Assembly (NCBI GenBank): GCA_028023455.1
Contig: JAQFVV010000001.1
Location: forward strand, 26,156,426-26,220,425
Length of the DNA stretch: 64,000 bases
Direction: 5' to 3'
Source: Epiperipatus broadwayi
Taxonomy: Eukaryota; Onychophora; Udeonychophora; Euonychophora; Peripatidae
Shown here: piece after piece, positions 12,347 through 26,169 of the stretch
Numbering within the stretch: position 1 is the stretch's first letter
Layout: every line of letters starts with the position of its first letter
Made by a program: the position numbers and the translations under genes
Notes under the pieces: generated by a model
Databases searched by the model: none
Told to the model about the DNA's origin: nothing
The model's input: the letters and a program-made list of their open reading frames with translations, nothing else

Positions 12347-12560
12347 TTAAAAAAAGATTTTTTTTAAATAATGCTTTTATGTAAATAGCCCATTAAAAAT
12401 AAAAATAAACTAATAAACCATTTCACAAACCTTTGAAACTTTTTGGATTTTTATGATTATTTGAGCCTCAAGTGTTTTTATGAAATGGATTATTACTTTG
12501 TTATTTTTTACATTATAGTGGGCTATTTACATAAACATTTTTTTTAAAATCTTTTTTTAA
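12347..12560. mobile_element. Foldback element bounded by TTAA, 214 bp
   Basis: Arms of about 75-80 bp are inverted copies: the left contains TTATGTAAATAGCCCA and the right TGGGCTATTTACATAA. Outer ends are TTAAAAAAAGATTTT and its complement, each starting with TTAA. The spacer is about 60 bp. There is no coding capacity; it is probably a MITE. Confidence 0.6.
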
Positions 12561-14144
12561 CTATTCTTTTATTTTTTAGTTATAAATAAAACATTTCAAT
12601 TTAAATAAAATAATTTTCTTCATGCATCTTTTTTATTATAATTCTTTGCTCTTTTCACAAGAAAATTGTCTGATGTCAATAATTTTAACAATTGTATTCA
12701 TTTTCAATTTGGAAATGAAAAATAAAACATATATTTCTTTAACCTTTTTTATATATTTATTTATTTTTTTATAAAATATTTATAAAATATTAATTATTTC
12801 AGAAGAATAATTCACACTTTATAGAAAATATTTACTTTTAATTAATTAAGTAAATTAATATTAACCAAATTTTACTCTACAAATGTAATATTACTATTGG
12901 CTCAATTGTTAAGGACCTTTCATGTAAAAAAGTAAGTTGTGAATTTAAGTTCTAATGTGGAAACAGACTTTTTTAAATTGTTAAAAAAATTAAAAATGTG
13001 GATATCATGACAAACACAAGCATTTAATATACTTTAATTGACTTTATTGTAAATTTAAATTTAAAACAAGCTATCTTCATATCATAATCATATCTACTGT
13101 CATTCGCAATCTTTGTCATATTTTAACAGATTTGTTAAAATGTAAACGTTAAATACAAAGAAATATATATTTATATTGTTTTCTATTCTTTTATTAATTT
13201 AATACCATTTATTACCAGGAATCAGAAAATGTACACACACAAAATATTGTAACTGTTAGATTTGCACAACTCACATGCAAATCACCAGAGGGCAATCCAC
13301 ATATGCATTCCACATTTTAACATTACAGAATATCAACTTCCTTTTTAAGCCCACTAAGGTCATGAAGAAAAAAAAAGGCTTTTAACTAATTACATAAATG
13401 ATTGATTGCAAATAAAGATTACAAAATGCCAAAGAGATGACACTATTTATTTATGTAAATATAACACAAAACATTCATTGGTGTGACTTTAGTCAATTGA
13501 TTTATAAATTAACTTAAGTAAATCTTTCCAAATTTTAATTATCATTTTCATTTAACTTATGCACAGATATAGTATACAGTGGTAACAATTCAATATTTTA
13601 AAATAATTCCTATTTGAAATTATTAATGTTAATTATCTAAATGGATTCAAATCTACTGTGTAGACTCCTAACTGCTCTCTACTATCCTCACATGTGCTAT
13701 ACATCAACTAACTAATTTAAGCTTATTAATTAAGGCTGATCCTACTATTTGATAGTTGTGATTAGTTACACGTTATTATTAGTATGCAATAGGTAATAAA
13801 ATAATTGGAAAGTACAGGAATTTGCATCTGCACTACAATAGTTATATAAGAACAAATCCATGAAGATATTATATGGCTATGCTAGGAATTAAATTTATAC
13901 AGCATATATAGCATATAGTGACTGGCAATCACATACATATACCTATTCAACATGTATAAAAAATTGGATGTCAAGTGGTAAAAATTGATCATCTACCACA
14001 CATCACTGTTTAAATGAGATTATTGTAAGAGATTAGCAGTCATAATTGATGTTACAAACATCTAATACTAATGCATTACATAAGAATGATAATCAGATGT
14101 AACTCATAGCTTGAATTGATGGATACCAGTTGTACATTCTTATC
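12561..14144. other. AT-rich intron, nothing recognised
   Basis: AT-rich sequence without recognisable coding, RNA or transposon structure. Confidence 0.55.
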
Positions 14145-14349
<205 letters not shown>

Positions 14350-14352
14350 TAT

Positions 14353-14706
14353 AAATAAGCATTTATTTTTATAGTGTCTGTATACAATTTGTAATTACAT
14401 TCATACCGGCCTTTCAAGCCAATTGTGCAAATGCTTTGTGAGTGTTAAATAATAAATGAATACCCTCTGACCAATACAAGATATAGAATTTATGCAGGAA
14501 TAAAAAGAATCCCTCTTATTCCTACAACTCAAATATTTATATATGAGCAAATCTGAAGTACTGGCACAGAAGGTGTGACAATATAACAGGGTATTCATTT
14601 ATTATTTAACACTCGCAAAGTGTTTGCACAATTGGCTTGAAAGGCCGATATGAATGTAATTACAAATTGTATACAGATGCTATAAAAATAAATGCTTATT
14701 TATATA
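14353..14706. mobile_element. TIR element with arms of about 115 bp
   Basis: The left arm (about 14353-14465) and the right arm (about 14589-14702) are inverted copies. They contain TACAATTTGTAATTACATTC, GGCTTGAAAGGCC-type text and TTAAATAATAAATGAATACC or complements. The internal segment has ATATAGAATTTATGCAGGAA. There is no ORF. A second, inverted copy of most of this unit lies at 14806-14992. Confidence 0.7.
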
Positions 14707-14805
14707 TATATGATTAAGTTTCAGTTGGAATGACGCTTAGTAAATTCTAGAAAATTTCATCGGCATCATTCATTCAGACATTGTATATAGTAATTTAAAG
14801 TGACT

Positions 14806-14990
14806 TATATTGTCACACCTTCTGTGCCAGTACTTCAGATTTGCTCATATATAAATATTTGAGTCATAGAAATGAGGGATTCTTTTTATTCCTGCATAAA
14901 TTCTATGTCTTGTATTGGTCAGAGGGTATTCATTTATTATTTAACACTCGCAAAGCGTTTGCACAATTGGCTTGAAAGGCCAATATGAAT

Positions 14991-14992
<2 letters not shown>
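14806..14992 (-). mobile_element. Second, inverted partial copy of the 14353 element
   Basis: The sequence from TTGTCACACCTTCTGTGCCA to CCAATATGAATGTAA is the reverse complement of about 14395-14580. It ends directly at another AAT microsatellite (14993-15073), so the same terminal TGAATGTAAT motif is joined to an AAT tract. Confidence 0.7.

Positions 14993-15073
<81 letters not shown>
14993..15073 (+). repeat. (AAT)n microsatellite, about 27 units
   Basis: A perfect AAT run of about 81 bp that begins at the TGAATGTAAT end of the adjacent inverted copy. Confidence 0.97.
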
Positions 15074-16364
15074 TTAAATATGAGACTAGTTAGCTAAAAC
15101 ACAACTTCTTAATAGAATTCCAATCTAGTTTGTCTATGTAGCATAATTGTCATCCACTCATAATTTATACATTTAGTTAACATATTATTAAATAATGTGG
15201 AAATAATGATTTAATTAATATACACTTTTTAATAGCATGGCAAAAGACTGCAATTACAAGCTAATTGCCTTTTATAAACTAATTTATTACAATTAGTGCT
15301 GATTAAATTGTGTCGTGATATTTAAACAGAACAAACTACAATCTCTTGCCATACCTGCTCTAAATATATTAATTATATAACTATTCATTAACATATTTCA
15401 TTAAATAGGAGACATTAATTAGCTAAAGATTAGTTTAAAGTTTATATTTATTGTTTCAAAAGTTTGGGTTGTTTTATGTATAGGTGACATTGATTCTTAA
15501 AACCATAGCTATAGTGGATGAAGATTTAAATCACTATTTCACATTCACTTTGGATGCATAGATATTAATTAAGTCTTGTTTTAATGTCTAGTTCTTCCTG
15601 TAGCACTGGACATCAGACTTTTCTCTTTTAAGGTGGGTACATAGTGGACACATGTTTGAATGGTTATTCTTTCATTTTTTGTGACTCAGCAATGGTGTCC
15701 TGACCTGACCTCTGCTAGAGTAGATAACAGCTTCTCTAATGTTGCATGGTAGACTTTCTGGAACTATCAGACAAACATTAATTAAAGCAGAATAATATTA
15801 GCTGAATAATATTCACTGGCAGAATCAAGACAGAATAATGGAAAAATAATCTTAATAACGAATGTAGAATAATTTAAAATACTAAAAAGACAATCCTGAA
15901 CTTAATTACCAGCACTATTTATATGATTTAGAGTTATCTGAAAAATTTGGATTCATCTCTTGTTGCTTGGATCCTTTGATCTATTGGGTATAGATAATTC
16001 CATTACTTTAGCTGAGGTCAGAGTTTATTTGACCAATTAAATTTTTATCCAGCAATCTGTTTACAAGCATTTTAATTACTTTTTCTAGAATGTCATGTCC
16101 ACTTTTTTTTATTGTTAAAAGAAAAATACTTTTTTTTAAAACTACTTTTAAGTTAAATTTAGAATCTATTATCTTTTTTTAAAGTTTAGAAAAATATTTT
16201 GTATTTAACATTAAATAACTTTATAATTAATTATACTGTATACATTATCTGTGCATTTATAATACCTATATTTAATTTTTATTTATAAAAATGTATTAGA
16301 ATTTTTTAACTTAAATTTTGTTAGTAATTTTTTTATATGATATCATGAAGTATATACATACGTG
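15074..16364. other. Intron, nothing recognised
   Basis: The less AT-rich patch at about 15590-15790 may be an old element fragment, but no frame or repeat structure in it could be identified. Confidence 0.5.
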
Positions 16365-16641
<277 letters not shown>

Positions 16642-16642
<1 letters not shown>

Positions 16643-17806
16643 AAAAAAGTTGTCGCATTGAATTTAGGTTATCACATATGCTTATTATATCGATGAACTT
16701 GGAAATTTTGCAGGATCTAAAGAGTTTAAGACTTTCTTTCAAGTAGCTAGCAATCTAAAATTTTTGGTTAATGAATAAGATATTTAGCTATTCTTAAAAA
16801 AATAAAGACGAAAAACAAAAACTATCAATACCCAGAAATTAGTGATTCTAATAAATAATACCCCCCCCCCATTGTTTCTCTTTCAAAGACTATTAGAGAG
16901 ATATTTTTCTTCTGTATGCTATTAATGGATATTTTATTTTTTACTTCTTATTTAATTAAAGAATAAAACAGACTATTTATTTTACTAGAAATTAAAATCC
17001 GCTGGAACTCTCTCCTCAAAAGAAAAAGAATATAGCAGACAAAGACAATGTAAATATGATAGCTTTCAGAAAATAAACTTAAAATGATGATGAACATAAA
17101 ATTTTCAAAACAAAAAGTGAATGTAAAAATGAGAATAGATTAAAAGAATAAAAGAATGGAACTTTTTTAGAGATGCACATAGTTAGCTAATTATATTTTT
17201 CAGTATTTGTGAAATCAGAAAAAGACAATTTTATACGTTAATTACATTAAAATGAGAAAGATTATTGTTATATTTTTAAAAAATGAAGAAACAATTATTT
17301 TAATATTTTTGAAATATGAACCAAAATTAATGATATAAATTGAAAAAAAAACAATTCTATAAATAATGAAGTGACGAAAAGAAGAATGGAAAATATTATT
17401 GGCTTCCTAAATAAATTTGCTTACCAATAAGGTAAAAAATTATAAAGAATGTTCATATGGCATAAAAAGACAAAATGAAAAGGCAATAATAAATTATCTT
17501 AAAAAAAATAAATACTACTGTTATAAAAAAAATATTCAAACAAAATTCTCTTGGGAAAAAAATCTTAGTTAAGATACTGTCCTTAAGAACAATTTCATTT
17601 AACCTTATAGATATCTATTAATGGAAAAAAATCCAAATATTCTGATATATATACATCCAATGATATTGGAAGGCCATTTATAAAATCATTAGTCATGATA
17701 AGATGATTCCTAATATCAAAACTAACTATCTTGTATTACAGACTATTGTCAAAAGATGACACACCTATTTGCATTTGTAATATTACAAATTGTTTTATAA
17801 ATAATA
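16642..17806. other. AT-rich intron, nothing recognised
   Basis: Only the C10 run stands out. Confidence 0.55.
16861..16870 (+). repeat. C10 homopolymer
   Basis: Ten consecutive C within otherwise AT-rich intron, after AAATAATA. Confidence 0.95.
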
Positions 17807-17814
17807 AAAATATA

Positions 17815-19202
17815 GGTAATCATCTGAAATCTGGGCATGGCCACTTGATGGCATTGTTTATGTGTTTTAACACATAAAAATACCATTTCTGCAACCGGCC
17901 TTATGGCTAATACAACATTTATATTGTATTAGCCATTGCAGGCCACTTTACATGATGTTGCACAAAAATATTACAGCCAGTTTTGTGCTTCGTGACTATT
18001 TATGCATATTCGCACTATTCATAGCTGATTACCGTATCACTTGATGGTGTTTTGATTCCATGTGGACACAACTTTTCAAATCTCCATAACAGAGTAACAT
18101 TATTTGTAGTTAAATAATTCTTCTGAATTACTAAGAATTGTCATATGGTCCCCACCCTTTCATACAAAAATGGTTATATGTAAATAATTGGCAAAGGGTA
18201 GGTCCGAACATGCTTCAACAAAGCTCACATGCTAAGTCATGTTTTAGCATAAAAATATACGAGACCAATAAAATGGCTGAGAAGAAGAACGGGTAATTTT
18301 TAAACTTTTCACAATTGCTGGCCACAGAATGTGAGGCTATGTCCTTTTTTCAAGCACATAAGGTCCTCCCAAATACCAGACAATGCAAGTGTGGTAAGAC
18401 AATAAAATTGTTATGTCTGTAAAACAACCTGGCAATTCTGATGTCCTTCGTGCTTGTGTAAGTAAAGGTATTAGATTCAGAAGAGCACTTTTGTTTAATT
18501 GTATTCTTAATAATAACAAAGAAAAAAACTCCCCCGAAATGCAGTTTATTGTAAAAGCCAAAAAAAGGTAATTCAAATGAAATATAAATAAAAGTAAAAA
18601 AGGTAAAAAAGTTGTTTGGAAAAAAAAAAGCAAATGTACTTTTTGTTAGAATTATTTATCTGAAAGTGGGGGTGGGGATTTTAAAACAATTTTCCCATCA
18701 CTAACACAAAAGTTACTTTTGATTTAATAAGAAGAAAAACAATTTAGTCAAAAAAAAAGTAGAACAAAATCGAAACAAGTCCAAAATAATTGTATTATAT
18801 TTTTTTGGCAGTGGGTTAAAATAAGTTTTTTCATTGTGAGACAGTCAAATGTTTTAAAATAAGAAAAATAAACATAAAATATTTGTATTAAAAAAATAAA
18901 ATGATGCAAAAAAAAAAAATTAAATTACCAAAATTTGTTTAACAAAAAAAATGTGATCATAAAAAAAAAAAAAAAAACATGAAAAAAATTTTTAAATGAA
19001 ATAAAAATTTTTGTTAATAAAAAAAAAAATTATGTTATAAAAAAGTCATGGCCCAGTAACGTTACATTTGATGTGATGATGTGATGTGATATACTGTAGT
19101 TTTTCCTTAAATGGAGTCAGGAATCTCTCAGCAATTATACCCAGAGAAATCTGTTAGCAACAATGCTATCAAGTGGCCACACCCGGATTTCAAATGATTA
19201 CC
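17815..19202. mobile_element. Non-autonomous TIR transposon with 8-bp target duplication
   Basis: The ends are inverted copies for about 45 bp: the left is GGTAATCATCTGAAATCTGG followed by GCATGGCCACTTGATGGCAT, and the right end is the complement with about five changes. The direct repeat AAAATATA lies immediately outside both ends (17807-17814 and 19203-19210). An 8-bp duplication fits hAT or Merlin. It shares a GTCATGGCC(C)AGTAAYGTTA motif near its right arm with the Merlin-like element at 9596-11698, which favours Merlin. No transposase was found; the interior is homopolymer-rich and contains a hairpin at 17900-17936 (GGCTAATACAA arms). Confidence 0.75.
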
Positions 19203-19210
19203 AAAATATA

Positions 19211-20082
19211 TATTAAAATATATTACAATGGTAATTATTTTAGTGATCATGCAATGTAAATTTATACAAATTTTATATTATTATTGTAATTACAATAATT
19301 AATTATAGAAGAGTATATCTAATAGTCACTTTTAGTTCCATTATACAATAATTGGCTTAGAATTTGGATGTGGAAATTTCATTATCTGTAATTTTTGGTT
19401 GCTGAGACTTACAATGGTCAGATTCTAAAATCATGTAAATATAATGAATTAAAATTCCTAATGCAGACAAAATTAGCTAAGAAAGCCTTTAAATATGTAT
19501 TAATTATATAAATATATTTAATAGTTTCATGGTTATATGATATAAATAACATTGGGAATTTAATAAACAAAATAATATATGGTTAACACAAAAAAGATTT
19601 TTTTATACATATTTGCTAACTAAAAACTGATTTTAACTTGGTTTATTTTTTTAAAAAGAAATGACTGAATGAATTTTTTTGTTATCATAATTTATTAATA
19701 ATTATAAATAATATTTATAACAGAATTAAACATCATTACATTTTTTCTCTTATATCAATATGTTGATTGATTTTCATGAGCTTTTCATGCTGTCAATCAT
19801 TCTTCTAAAATAACTGTAATAATGGGATTGTTTATTTGTATAATTCTATTTTATTCCTTCATTACATGTACTGAAATTCTGATGCCAGTCTTTTCTTTCC
19901 TTCTTGTTTCGTTTTTTAATTTTTATTTTTTGTCTTCATATTTTTGATTTTTTTCTTTCCAATTCTGGAGTTAAATGCCATCATCATTTTATGAGTAATT
20001 GTTGATGAATATAAACATAAACTTATACATCATTTTAAAGAGGCTCATTTTTTATTAAATATTAATTATAAATAATATATAC
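19211..20082. other. AT-rich intron between exons C and D
   Basis: No recognisable feature. Exon C begins directly after it. Confidence 0.6.
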
Positions 20083-20181
20083 CTTGCAAAAACAATCCAT
20101 GAAGAAGCATGTAAAATTTTTGTTTTCTTAGGAAATCCAATTTTTTCCGTTATATAATAAACATGAGCATCACAACTATAC
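20083..20181 (-). CDS. Exon C of the same GT14-like gene
   Basis: This is a 99-bp exon with acceptor CCATTAG and donor GTATAT. It starts with one base (finishing Trp from exon B), has 32 codons, and ends with AG, which joins the first A of exon D to make Arg. The reading contains YSCDAHVYYI and, near the end, HASSWIVFA. The ECDAHM(W)R and GGSDWFLLNR segments of animal xylosyltransferases have the same spacing and pattern, so this is the most diagnostic exon after exon A. The Ser-Ser-Trp replaces the Gly-Ser-Asp-Trp of the enzyme as I know it. No stop or frameshift is present, so the gene looks intact here. Confidence 0.85.
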
Positions 20182-22407
20182 CTAATGGTTAAATAATATA
20201 AAATTATGTAAAGAAAATTACGCATATATATATATATCAGAAACAACTGTTGTTTTTTTTAAATAATAATCTGGTAAACTGAATGTATATATATAATTTT
20301 AATTACAATTTTCAACTTTTGGTTTTAATTTTTTTTTTTAGTACTATATCACTACATAAATTTTCTACAACCTTTATGAGTTTCAGCTCTTTATTTTTAT
20401 ATTTTAAATTTATTTTGTTTAAAAATAAAATAAAAAATTATAATAAATTATGTTTGTAAAGCTCAAAGTGACAATTGTTAAAAAAAATATTCATAAAAAT
20501 TAATAAAAAATTGTAATTTATTTTAATTTTTTTAAACATTATTTCTATACCTATAAAGAAATATAACATCATAAAAATGATTAAGTATTAATAAAATTAA
20601 AAAAATACAAATTTAACATACATAACTAGAACATTTTTATTAACAAACAATTATTTCAAAGACAAGAAAAATTCTATGAACAAAAACAATTTGAAAAAAT
20701 TGTACAACAAAAAGAATGCTGGAATGCATTATTTTAAGTATGATATTTTTGAATAAAAATTGAAATATATAAACATATGTGGTAAATCAGTTTTACTTCT
20801 TTCTAGAATCATATCACAGAACACCTTTATTCTAAATATGTTATTCAGAATTATTTTGTAGACAGATTCATAACAAATCATTTTAAATAAACATGCAAAT
20901 ACAATTTTATTTTTCATTTATCATTTCCCATTCATTTAGTCTGACAAAAGAATTCCTCTTTTATCTGACCTTCACCTGTATATATTGTGAATGAATGAAT
21001 AATAATATCGGCAAAGGCTGAAACGTATTATTAGTGGTGACCTTAGATCACAAATTAATCAAGCCAGCTTAACATTTCATATATTATTTTAAATTAAATA
21101 TTACTCATTTCAACAACTTGTAAATAATTTTTACTACTGCTTGAATATGTAATGTTTAGGATTATAATCATATCACAGAACACTTTCATTCCAAATACAT
21201 TATTCAGAATTATTTTGCAGGCAAATTTATAATAAATCATTTTTAATAAACTTAAAAATACAATTTTACATTCATTTATTCAGCTTTATCAGATATCAAT
21301 GTCCATTTATTTACAATATATATGGTTTTGATAAAGAGTGATTATTTATGAAAAATCATTTTTCTAAACTTTATGAAATATGTATACGTCTGAAATAAAT
21401 AAAACATAGCTTCTAGAAATTTTATACATAGAATACATGTAGGATCAATATTAATCTAAAATCTAGAAATGAGATTTATCAGGCAGAAACAGTGCATTGG
21501 AAACATATTAATTAAGAATTTTCATGAAAATTGTAGCACATAAAGATTTTGGAAATTGGAATAAAGTTTTAGCAATAAAAAGTGAAATCCAAAAATTTTG
21601 ATGAGGATAGATGGATTTTTTTGTGCTGTTAAAAGATACCTATCAGCAAATTAATATTTAAATGATTAATTAAACTGCTAAATTTAAGAATAAAATATTC
21701 TAGTATTGAGTAATGCCTTAACAAATTAAGTGGAGGAGGTATGATTTTGAGATATTATTAATCTACATGTGATGAAGAAAAATTGCATGGAATAGATTAA
21801 AATGTAATCACCTCTACAAATGGGATAATTAGTTAAACTGACTGATAATAGCTGATATTCAATATCAGTATCTGATCTAATAACATACATTTAAAAAATT
21901 CAAAAAGGAACAAAACACACATATATTAGCACGCTCTTAACTTTATATATATATATATGAGTGTGTGTGTGTGTGTAGATAATTTCTGATTTATTGACTA
22001 ATTATCCAAAAGATGTTAATACTCTTTTAGCATCCTCAGTAATTTACTAGATTGTTTTGCCAATATAAAATTATCATTTGTAATGTAATAAAGACTGAAA
22101 CGTGAAGAATATATTTAAAGTCTTAATTGGTCAATAAACTGGAAATTACATATAATGTTGGAAAAATTAATTTGTTATAAATTTATTCATAGAATATATT
22201 GTGTAATAATTCTCATGGCAGCGAACATGGAATTATTACAATAACATGATCAGACAAACTTGTTCTCTTTGTAAATAAGTTTATATTCTCAACATTATAT
22301 ATTTAAATACAATAATTTATTTATGCAGTTATTAAATTTATTAGAACTTAATTATATTATATATTTTGCAAAATTATAATTCTCAAAACATTTCAACATG
22401 AATTTAC
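20182..22407. other. Intron between exons B and C, about 2.2 kb
   Basis: AT-rich. It contains two degenerate GCTGAAACG or ACTGAAACG motifs (about 21018 and 22095), the second between short inverted repeats (TTTCTGATTTATTGACTAAT and its imperfect complement). There is also an AT/GT microsatellite at about 21942-21976. Two segments near 20810-20900 and 21165-21260 (ATCATATCACAGAACAC, ATTATTTTGYAGRCA) are diverged direct copies. Confidence 0.5.
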
Positions 22408-22480
22408 CAAGCAATATTAGTTCCAAGAATGAAAGGTTTCTGCCGTTGCCTCTGACCATAAATCATACTTATAGTAAATC
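22408..22480 (-). CDS. Exon B of the same GT14-like gene
   Basis: This is a 73-bp exon with acceptor TTTCAG and donor GTAAAT. It begins with two bases (GA) that complete Gly with the last G of exon A. It then has 23 codons (including ISMIYGQRQRQKPFILG and TNIA) and ends with TG. The first base of exon C turns TG into a Trp codon, so both junctions are phase-compatible. In xylosyltransferases this segment lies between the INLS motif and the CDAH motif, and is variable. It is too short to identify alone. The call rests on the two intact splice sites, the exact phase fit on both sides and its position in order between exons A and C. Confidence 0.75.
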
Positions 22481-23865
22481 CTGAAAGTTTCAAAATAGTA
22501 GTGAATTAATTAATATTATAAAAATGTGCATATTTTAGAAATATATTTGTTTTTTTACTTACATAAACAATTGTAATGGGAAGATTTGCTAAAAAGGTTA
22601 TATACATTTTCTTTTTTTGTTACATTTTTTTTATCACTTTTCTAATTAAAAGAAAAAAACCTCTTGCTAATTATTTATACAGTTTTTCATTTAAAAAATG
22701 TAGCTAATGTTTATAACAATTAAAACATTCCAGAACAAAACACTACCATTATAGTATTCATTAACACATCATTCTTACTCTAAGTTAGTAAAAAAAAAAA
22801 ATGAATACATTTACCTTTTTTTTTAAATATGGAAATTAAATTCATCTGAGATAGTATTATATTATTATATGCATAATAGTATTAAGCAAAACGTGAAATA
22901 ATTAAATATTTGGAAAATATTTTTCCCACTTATTAATTTCACGTTTTCAAATCAACAAATTTAACAAATTATTTGTTAATGAATCAATATTATATTTCAA
23001 CGGATATTAGAATGGTTAAACAATCAAATTTATCTCAAAAAAACAAAAAGATAATCCCAATATAAACTTTATTCATTTAAATTGAACATTTGGTATATAA
23101 TCACAAAAATTATGGGATTACTGTTTTTGAAGCAATGAACAGAAAGACAAATTTCAACACAAATTAGACATTTATTTGGTCAGCATATATCTTCTATTAC
23201 TTGAGGCAATATTTGCATTAAATTGTTATACTTATCAAACTATTAGTAGACTATATACCTTTTTCAGATGACAAATAGAATATTCATTAAATGCAATGAG
23301 TTTTTTTATTTTAATTAATATTAAATGAAATAATTTTTTATGAGATTTAACAAAATTCTTTAAACATTCCTTTGATAATTAAAGATGGCCACCCAAAGAA
23401 AAAGGAAAAGAAAAGAATGATTTTGAAGACAAAATTACATCAAATTCTGTGTAAGTTAGCAGGTGTTAACTACAGGTGTATAGAGGCTTAAAAAAGTCTA
23501 TAAAAACATACCTTGCATCATTACTGAATCTTTATTCCTAAAGTAAAGTAGTGCCATATAAAAAGTTTAGTTGTTGGAGAATCCATGGGAATTATACAAA
23601 ACTACTCTCACTAGTATGTTAAATCATATTAAGATGTGCAAGCAGAAGTTCATTTGCCAGTATTGCTTTCTATTTGATGTCATAAAATACCCCAAGTCAA
23701 GCCATCTCCTAACTGAACTGGAAACTCTAGACTACCTTCAAGCTACAAGAATATTGAACAGCGGATCCCCATAAGATAAATTCTTGCATGGTGAATTATA
23801 CAGTATGATATGTGAACATTTAAACTTACCAGTAAGAAACTTTGTTCTACAAATTAGAAGTGATT

Positions 23866-23911
<46 letters not shown>

Positions 23912-23930
23912 CTTAGAGTTATAGTTAGAG

Positions 23931-23968
<38 letters not shown>

Positions 23969-25192
23969 CTCTAACTCTAACTCTAAGTGTGACAAAATGT
24001 TGTACTGAGTCATATTAATTAAAATCAAAATCTTATCTGTAGTTCTTAACAATAATTTATTTTCTCTTATATTTTATTCTCTTAATAATATTATAAATAT
24101 TCCATTGTGAATTAATAAATTTGTGTATAACATACATTGGTACTTACTGGTTAATTATTAATAGTCTAAAACCATTTAAACTCAATCATTAGAATCTGAG
24201 TAAATAAATTGCCGATGCTGTACTTGAAAATACAATCCTCTGGCCATACCAAGTAACTTACAATAATAATTGACAGAATAGAGGATAGGTCAGTGGACTC
24301 GCTTATAGAGTTCTCATGCCTTTTCAAACAAATTAAAACAGGTTCTCTCCTCTCTATTATTCAAGTTATTTATGTTAAGCAGGCTTGTGTGACCAGGAAA
24401 AATAATTGCATTGATAAAATTACCTGAAACATCATAATAAGAAAATTAACAAATCAAACATAATTTGGTCACTGAATATGAGGCACTTAAATTATATAAA
24501 CCCCTAAAGATATCATAGATGGCACAATATGATGATGATGATTGAAACCCATCACAAGTTTGTGTCAGCTAACACTGTACAGTTAATTCAGAGTCAATTA
24601 AATAAGTAAAATGTTAAAGGGCAAGTGAAGTTTAATAAAAAACCAAAAAATATGTCAATGAGCAATATACTGTATCAGACACATATATCCAATCACTTGA
24701 GGATGCCACCAAACTAGTCTCAGTTCAGAAAATTTGTTTTGGGGTGAATTAATGAATGATAATACGTACATATTTTGATTTAATAATTAATTGCTCCTGA
24801 TACTAGTTCAGTAGTCCAAGGCATATAACTTTTAACAATTGATAGACAGTTTGCAGACAAATTTAAATAATCAAAATAATTTTAATCACAAAACAAAAAT
24901 ATAACATAAAAAAAAACATAAATAGATTATGGGTGGTTTTTTAAATAACTAATCGACACCTAATTTGGATTTAACTAATAAGTAAATCAGAATCTTAATT
25001 GCCTTTTTACTTCAATAGTTCTTTAAATGGAAATGCAACTACTTTAACAGAATAGTATCAAAGTCATAAACTTTCAATCTTAATTAATTTAGAATTTACA
25101 TTTTATTGTATATTTGTGTGTGCCAAACTTGTCTATAATCAGAACCTAAAATGATTAATATAAAAGCAATACAGGAGGCATGATTCATATGA
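22481..25192. other. Intron B-A, first part
   Basis: Apart from the microsatellite cluster at 23868-23984, nothing is recognised. Confidence 0.5.
23868..23984. repeat. CT/AT microsatellites flanked by inverted CTCTAACT repeats
   Basis: A (CT)n tract runs into (AT)n. Then TTAGAGTTATAGTTAGAGTT, another (AT)n, and AACTCTAACTCTAACTCTAA follow. The two AGAGTT/AACTCT blocks are inverted around the central AT tract, so the segment can form a long cruciform. Confidence 0.85.
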
Positions 25193-25197
25193 CTACC

Positions 25198-25459
25198 TGC
25201 TATGTCTAGCTAATCTAAGAGTATATTTCTCAAGAGTACAAATCACTACTAACAGTTAATATTTAGATAATTTAACATATGATCCTTAATAGCATTTTAA
25301 CTATTTGCATATATGCAATCATTTAACATAATAAGACCCAAAGGGATACATTAATAATAATTTAGATTAGTACAATCTGTAAGAGTCTTAGCTGGCTGTT
25401 TCCATGTTCGGAGGCCAGCTCTCTGCACTTGAAGTCATTGTGCCTTGGGAGAGGATCTG

Positions 25460-25514
<55 letters not shown>

Positions 25515-25968
25515 AAGTTTACCTATATATATATATATATAGGTAAACTTCCAAGAATCAAGTGTCCTCTTATTCATCAAATTAGTACTGAGGCATTCAT
25601 CATTCAATCTCTGGAGTTGATTGGTTAGTACTCCTGTCCATCCACTCAGGTGATTCATCATTTTAATCTTCATACAAGAATTTACATCATTATCTTTCTG
25701 ATTTTAATTAATGAGTTATTTTTATAGTTTGTCATTTATCTTATAATGGAAATCTAACTCGAATTCATAATGATATATTCTACTCTCATTAATTAGAATG
25801 GTATTCATTTTAGAAAATAACTTTTTTCTAATCTTAAAGTTACAAATCTTTTACTTACTAATCTTAAAAGAATAGGTTTTTTATAATTCTTTAATTTATT
25901 AAACTTATTACTTTTTTTTCTATAAGTTTATACCTATATACGTATGTGCATTTAAGCATACATATGCA
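25198..25968 (-). repeat. 3' LTR of the 25-28 kb retrotransposon
   Basis: Direct partner of 27649-28381. It is longer because it carries an (AT)n expansion with a hairpin (GGAAGTTTACC ... GGTAAACTTCC, about 25513-25553). Confidence 0.8.
25462..25553 (+). repeat. (AT)n microsatellite and hairpin inside an LTR
   Basis: About 50 bp of AT dinucleotide are followed by GGAAGTTTACC, another AT tract, and GGTAAACTTCC. The partner LTR lacks this block, so it expanded after insertion. Confidence 0.85.
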
Positions 25969-26169
25969 TATTATTACTGCCCCCAAGTTCAGAGATGAGG
26001 TTTTAATCTCTGAACTTACTATGAGTTATTAAGATACGTGGGTTTTTTTAAATCTTCCTTTTAGCACAATGTTGTGAATTATGTTTCATCTCACTAGATG
26101 CATTCTCAGAAAATATAGTCATTTGATAATCACAATCATTATTTTTATTTTTCATGTCTTCATTAATAT

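Noticed and set aside
20990-22105. CTGAAACG motifs as hammerhead ribozymes
   Set aside because: No CUGANGA partner or stem II could be aligned; they are kept only as a remark on the intron.
23571-23774. 67-codon plus-strand frame as an exon
   Set aside because: No domain resemblance, no good flanking splice sites, and it lies on the strand opposite the host gene.
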